From positions 14,292,331-14,356,330 of the forward strand of contig NC_019871.2 in NCBI RefSeq assembly GCF_002234675.1: 64,000 nucleotides of DNA, in the 5' to 3' direction. Made by a program: the position numbers and the translations under genes. How positions within the stretch are numbered: the first letter of the stretch is position 1; every line of letters starts with the position of its first letter. This stretch comes from Oryzias latipes (lineage: Eukaryota; Chordata; Actinopteri; Beloniformes; Adrianichthyidae). The notes under the pieces were generated by a model that worked only from the letters and a program-made list of their open reading frames with translations, was not told the DNA's origin and made no database searches. Below, in pieces: positions 59,605-64,000 of the stretch.

Positions 59605-59700
59605 ACAGATTGGCGACCTGCCTAGGGTAGCTAGGATTGGCCCCAGAAGCCCAGTGACCCTGAAAGGCATCTAACAGGTTTAGAAGATGGATGTTTACAT
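59605..59700 (+). repeat. Degenerate L2-like SINE tail
   Basis: GACAGATTGGCGACCTGCCT, GCCCAGTGACCCTGAAAGG and AGATGGATG match the tail of the SINEs at 16935 and 38692 with many changes. It is an old, truncated copy. Confidence 0.65.
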
Positions 59701-60599
59701 GATTCGCTTGAATTTAAACCGTAAGTCACATTTAGAACTATCTATCATTTTCTACAATGTTTTAACAATAAAAAGAAATACCATGGTCTTCTTGGCTCTT
59801 CACAAAGCAAGAAAGTTGCAAAGAAAGTGTGTCTGATCCATGTTGTAAGTCAAAGTATATAGAGCTGGTTTAAAATGAGAAATGAGCACTGAGTTAAACA
59901 GTAAACCTTTTCACTTTTTACGGGAATGAGGAAACGTTATGTTTTAGTAGTGAACCAGGGTGTCCTGACGTCCCAGGTGCTTGAAGTGTTCATTCATGGA
60001 GCACTTTAATTGATGTGAAATAGATTTAGAAAAAAATCACTGTTAACATTAAACAGGATTTATAGTTTAGGTCACTTTGGAATAGCTCATCTACTTTTAT
60101 GAATCACAATGTTAAACAGATTGTTCTGTGTAAATTTTCTGTGTTAAAACTCCAGAAGCCCCAGATTGGATCAATGCAAACCAAACCAAAGGGAAACTCT
60201 TTTTGTTCTAAATTCTAACATTAAATTCTGTCATTTAAACAAGAAAATACAAACAAACCTTTTTTATCCTTTGTGTTCTGAAGTCAGTTCTGTAGTCTTC
60301 ATAAGCTTCATTGATGGTCAGTCAGTACATTTATATCTTCTATTAAGTTGAGCTATTGCCTTGACAAAGTCATTTAATTTGACTGCTGTCTTCGATCTAG
60401 CTTTAAGGAACAAGAGGGGAATCATTCATTGATCAAAATATGTCAGATTGATAAAGTGAAGCTATGCTTAGCCTCAGTTTTTCATCCTATAAAGAGACCA
60501 GTTAAAATTTTTATGATTTTGAGATGAAAAAATCTCTGCCTTTTTTTCCTTTTAATTAGTACATGGACCTTGAGCAGGGTTTAAAGGTTGCAACTGTTC

Positions 60600-60905
60600 T
60601 AATTAGGACGTTACAGCAGTGGTATATTGGTTAGCACAGTGAAGAGTCCCTGCTTCAAAATCCAACTTCTTCAAGTTCTCCCTGAGTATGTGCGGGTTTT
60701 TTCAGGAACTCCAGCTTCCTCCCACAGTTCAAAAATTTGCTTAATAAGTTAATTGGTGACTTTAAATTGTGGCTAAGATGTGATTGTGTGTTTTTCTGTC
60801 TTTGTGTTGCCTTTTAATGGACTGGCAATATGTTTAGACTGTACTCCATCTTTGCAAAACAGTATCTGGATAGGCTCCAGTAACCCCGTGACCTAGAACA
60901 GAAAT
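60600..60905 (+). repeat. Old full-length SINE copy
   Basis: It retains the order of the SINE at 16935-17325 on the plus strand: a tRNA-like start (AGTGGTATATTGGTTAGCAC), CTCCAGCTTCCTCCCACAG, TAAGTTAATTGGTGAC, ACTGGCAATA and GATAGGCTCCAGTAACCCCG. The match is strongly diverged. Confidence 0.65.
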
Positions 60906-61806
60906 TAAGAACAAAATTGAGAGCATCCAGCTCACAGGGTCCAGTTCATTTTGCAATGATGCAGCTGTAAAGTTTTCCCCATTAATATGATTTCATAAAG
61001 GGCAGCTTAATGAATGAAACCTATTATCCAGGTAGATGCGATGCTGTGCTGCCACCGAAATTTACCAAGATTCTGCTGAACAACTAGTTAAACTACAAGT
61101 GTTATGTCTCTATTTGCAACTAAGTAATCATCCGTTTTTGTGTAGTTGTATTTCAGTGTTATATTGTTCTAAATTTCCTTCAGACTAAATATTTACAAAC
61201 TTAACAAAAAATAAGTTATCTGAGTAAATATAGTACAAAATGTTATTCCAAACTGAGTCTTTTTTCTCTATGGCAAAACACTTATTTACACTAAAGGAAG
61301 ATAAATGTAAACCACATACTGATGCACATTCAAATGCTTGTTTGTGTTTCTGTGCATAAATATTTAACTAATTAATTTGTTTAAGTTGTAATTGCAGCTT
61401 AAGTGAGTCTTAACTTAATTCACAATGATGTCAACAAAGAAATCCACAGAGAAGCATGTTGAAGCTTAACTTTTTTATCTGTGTCCTCCATCATGATAAA
61501 AATGCCAGAAGAACATGTTAAAACATTAAAAACACTATTTTCACAGAGCGTGTCTTTAAAATGTATTTAAAAAGTAACGAGCTGCAATCAGATAAACTTG
61601 CTGGTGTCACAAAGGCTAGAAAACAAGAACTGAGAAATACCTTTTTTAAACATCTTTACTTTCCTACATCCTTAAATTATTTACATATTCCTTCACTTGT
61701 CCTAAAACAGCTGTGATGACCATCATATGTCCACACTTTTTTCCCATCGGAAAAAACAGTTCCATTTTTTAAAAGTAAAATGAAAGCCTGGGGTAAACCT
61801 TGGGGG

Positions 61807-61816
61807 ATATAAAAAG
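61807..61816 (+). promoter_or_regulatory. Candidate TATA box, no gene attached
   Basis: GATATAAAAAGGGCAGG is followed about 25-30 bases later by TCAAGCACCAGACACA, which would suit a start site. No coding exon could be linked to it on the plus strand inside the window. Confidence 0.2.
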
Positions 61817-62699
61817 GGCAGGATTTCATCAAGCACCAGACACATGTGTGTGAGAAGATTGACTAGAAAGAAGATTGTCACTGCAAATCATGTGCCACGT
61901 CATTAGAGGAAGAGGGAAGAACGAAGGACAAAAGATTTTCCAGCATCCACCCAGCTATCCATTCGTCCATCCCACCTGTACAAAACTCCCATTCCTTCCT
62001 ACTCTTGATTCCTCCATCTGTTTTTCCTCTTTCCTTTCTGTCCCCTTTTTTAAACGTTCTGCTATAACTTGTTTTGGCTCCATGTCACACTATATCCCCC
62101 TCTGTTAAACTCTTTTGAAAATGTATTTCATTCTCCTTCTCCGCTCTTTGAACCCTTGGTGCCTCATCATCCATTACATATACATACGTGGAGAGAAAGA
62201 GAAGGAGACATTAATTTACCCAGTTTCTTTAAATATTCATTTCCGTCTGTCTGTGAAGTGTTTAGAAGGGTTTCCTGTTCCCAGCCCTCCAGCTTCCTTT
62301 AGAACCACCATGTAGGAAGTGGCAAACCTGTCAATAGTTCCTGTGACTGACTAAATTGCCTCCTTATGAAAAATGGTACAAAAAAAGTTGTAAAAAAATG
62401 AAGGTTGGTTTATTTCTGGATTTAGTTAAAAGTTAGATAAAATGGAAACTATTACCACACACTGTACATTATTTTAGACAATCTGCACGTTAGTTTGTCC
62501 AAACATTTCAACAAAAAAAACACAAAGACACACTTAAGTCACATTTGATTAATTATAACAGAGTGATTATGAACTAAAGTTGAGTAGAGCTTGATTTATT
62601 GCCTGAAAAGGAGCAGAAAGAAGCAAACCTATATAATCCTACCCTACTGAGTAAATTCGTTTTGTAGTTTTGCATAGTTTTCATGAAAGCTGTTCTGAT

Positions 62700-63020
62700 C
62701 AGATCAAGTGCAGAATTTTTTTCAATTAACAAAATCAAGTGCTTCTTGATTATCTTCAGAAAACATTCTTTCATTACCTCAGTAAACAGTAACATAAATC
62801 ACACATCATGTAACAGACATGTAATACTCATTTATAATAGTCAGAATATGATTTCATATTCATCCATAAATCATCCCTAAACATTGGAGATCAAGTTCTC
62901 AAGTAACAAAATTGAGTGCCTACTGATTATCCCTTGAAAGAATTCTTATATCTTTTCAGTAAACACTAATGACTCACACTTTAGGTAACCAATATCTAAT
63001 AATCATTGATTAGACAATTA
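62700..63020 (+). repeat. Diverged tandem duplication, period about 180 bp
   Basis: AGATCAAGTGCAG..AATTAACAAAATCAAGTGC at about 62700-62743 recurs as AGATCAAGTTCTC..AAGTAACAAAATTGAGTGC at about 62889-62920. CTGATTATC, CAGTAAACA and CATGTAATACTC-like segments keep the same order in both units. Confidence 0.6.
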
Positions 63021-64000
63021 TAATTAGATAGTCAATGGGCATGTTGGAACTTCACAACATCTCTTGGCAAGCAGCTTTTAGCAATTTTATCCTAGCATGT
63101 CAACAGATTAGACTAATAGATCAACTTTACATAAAATAAAAACAGAGATTCGGAAAAAAACTTTTTTTTCCCACAGATTGCATCTTAGGTCAACATTTAG
63201 TTCATTGTGTTTTTATTCAGCGTCAGTTTTTTTTACATAGGTGCTTCAATCGCCGAGCCACAAGCTCCCAGCTCTGCTCCATTCCAGTGCATCCACTTGC
63301 AGACAACTAGATCAATGTTCTGACATCGCTCGCCTTTTTTGTTGCACCAGTAATGTCATGTGGGGTAGTTAGGGGGGTGTAAGCTAGTGGGAGAGAGTGT
63401 AAACAGAAGGAAGATGGGGGCGAGCTTTCTAATGAAGTACTGCAGAATATGTACAAGAAAACAACACAGGTTTTTGATTTCAGCATAGTCATAATTAAAA
63501 GACCACTGGGACAATAGATAAAAAAAAGGTTTAGAGTGGGACTTTAAGGTTGTAAAATGATCTAAAATTCATTGATATGACTGACTCATTGCCAGAAAAT
63601 ATAATTGTATCTCTCTGTTCATAATTCACCTGTATTAGGTCAATTACCTTGTTGAAATAGAATCTGTGTCTACCTCAGATTGCAGTTTCCCACGATAAAG
63701 CCTGCAGTGAGTAAAATAAATAAAGCTAACAAAAGCTGGATGCTCTCTAACAATGAAGCTTATACTACGAAACAGGGCTTGGTTTAACTTTTTTTTCTTT
63801 TGAGGGGGTGATATGAGGTTCAATGCATTTTTTTTGTACAAAGAAAACCTTTTAATGACTGCCACTGACATGTCCTCCTGAGTGGGTCATTTTGACACCA
63901 CACACAGGCTACCTGTGTGCAAAAAAGTGAACCACCAAAAATTGAAACTCAAACCAATGGCAGTAAATGACAAAATAAAAAATAAAAAAAATAAATTTAT

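Larger units (their letters stand above)
57180..64000. other. Intergenic stretch, no gene recognised
   Basis: AT-rich DNA with old retroelement tails (58895-58980, 59605-59700, 60600-60905), a diverged tandem duplication (62700-63020) and one TATA-box-like site (61807). ORFs are short. Two weak exon-like frames at 57640-57980 were considered and rejected. Confidence 0.55.

Noticed and set aside
1-64000. CRISPR arrays, operons, prophage or plasmid features
   Set aside because: The window is eukaryotic with spliced genes; no regularly spaced direct repeats or bacterial gene clusters were seen.

Overview
This window looks like nuclear DNA from a ray-finned (teleost) fish. The genes have many short exons with GT-AG introns and clear vertebrate orthologues. 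The intergenic and intronic DNA is AT-rich and carries typical fish repeats: tRNA-derived SINEs, hAT and piggyBac elements, and LINE remnants. No species can be named from the sequence alone. All protein-coding genes and the tRNA gene recognised here lie on the minus strand.

Layout by coordinate. (1) 0.9-2.9 kb: mrpl28, a mitochondrial large-subunit ribosomal protein, six exons (five coding, one 5' UTR... see entry), complete. (2) 3.27-3.36 kb: a complete selenocysteine tRNA gene with its external Pol III promoter (TATA box, candidate PSE, distal octamer). (3) 4.2-7.06 kb: a five-exon zinc-transporter-like gene of the ZnT1/ZnT10 subfamily that has lost nearly all of the intramembrane zinc-binding residues. 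(4) 7.2-8.2 kb: a LINE remnant interrupted by a hAT element with a clean 8-bp target duplication. (5) 11.2-12.3 kb: a decayed ORF from an unclassified mobile element, flanked by repeats of a short CACCCTGTC motif. (6) 16.9-18.4 kb: a SINE with a 14-bp target duplication, then a cluster of nested inverted repeats. (7) 18.5-54.2 kb: ppp1r37 (protein phosphatase 1 regulatory subunit 37), 12 coding exons over 36 kb, with large introns that hold hAT, SINE, MITE, LINE and piggyBac copies. (8) 56.0-56.5 kb: a divergent H2A.X-type histone gene ending in SQEF, with an intron in its 5' UTR. (9) 57-64 kb: no gene recognised; old SINE/LINE tails and a diverged tandem duplication.

mrpl28 serves mitochondrial translation, the tRNA serves selenoprotein synthesis, ppp1r37 regulates PP1, and the histone marks DNA damage or early-embryo chromatin. 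They form no operon-like unit. The most interesting candidates are the zinc-transporter paralogue with a dismantled metal site, the SQEF-tailed H2A.X and the unclassified transposon ORF. Exon coordinates were worked out by hand from splice sites, reading phase and family similarity recalled from memory; no database search was run.
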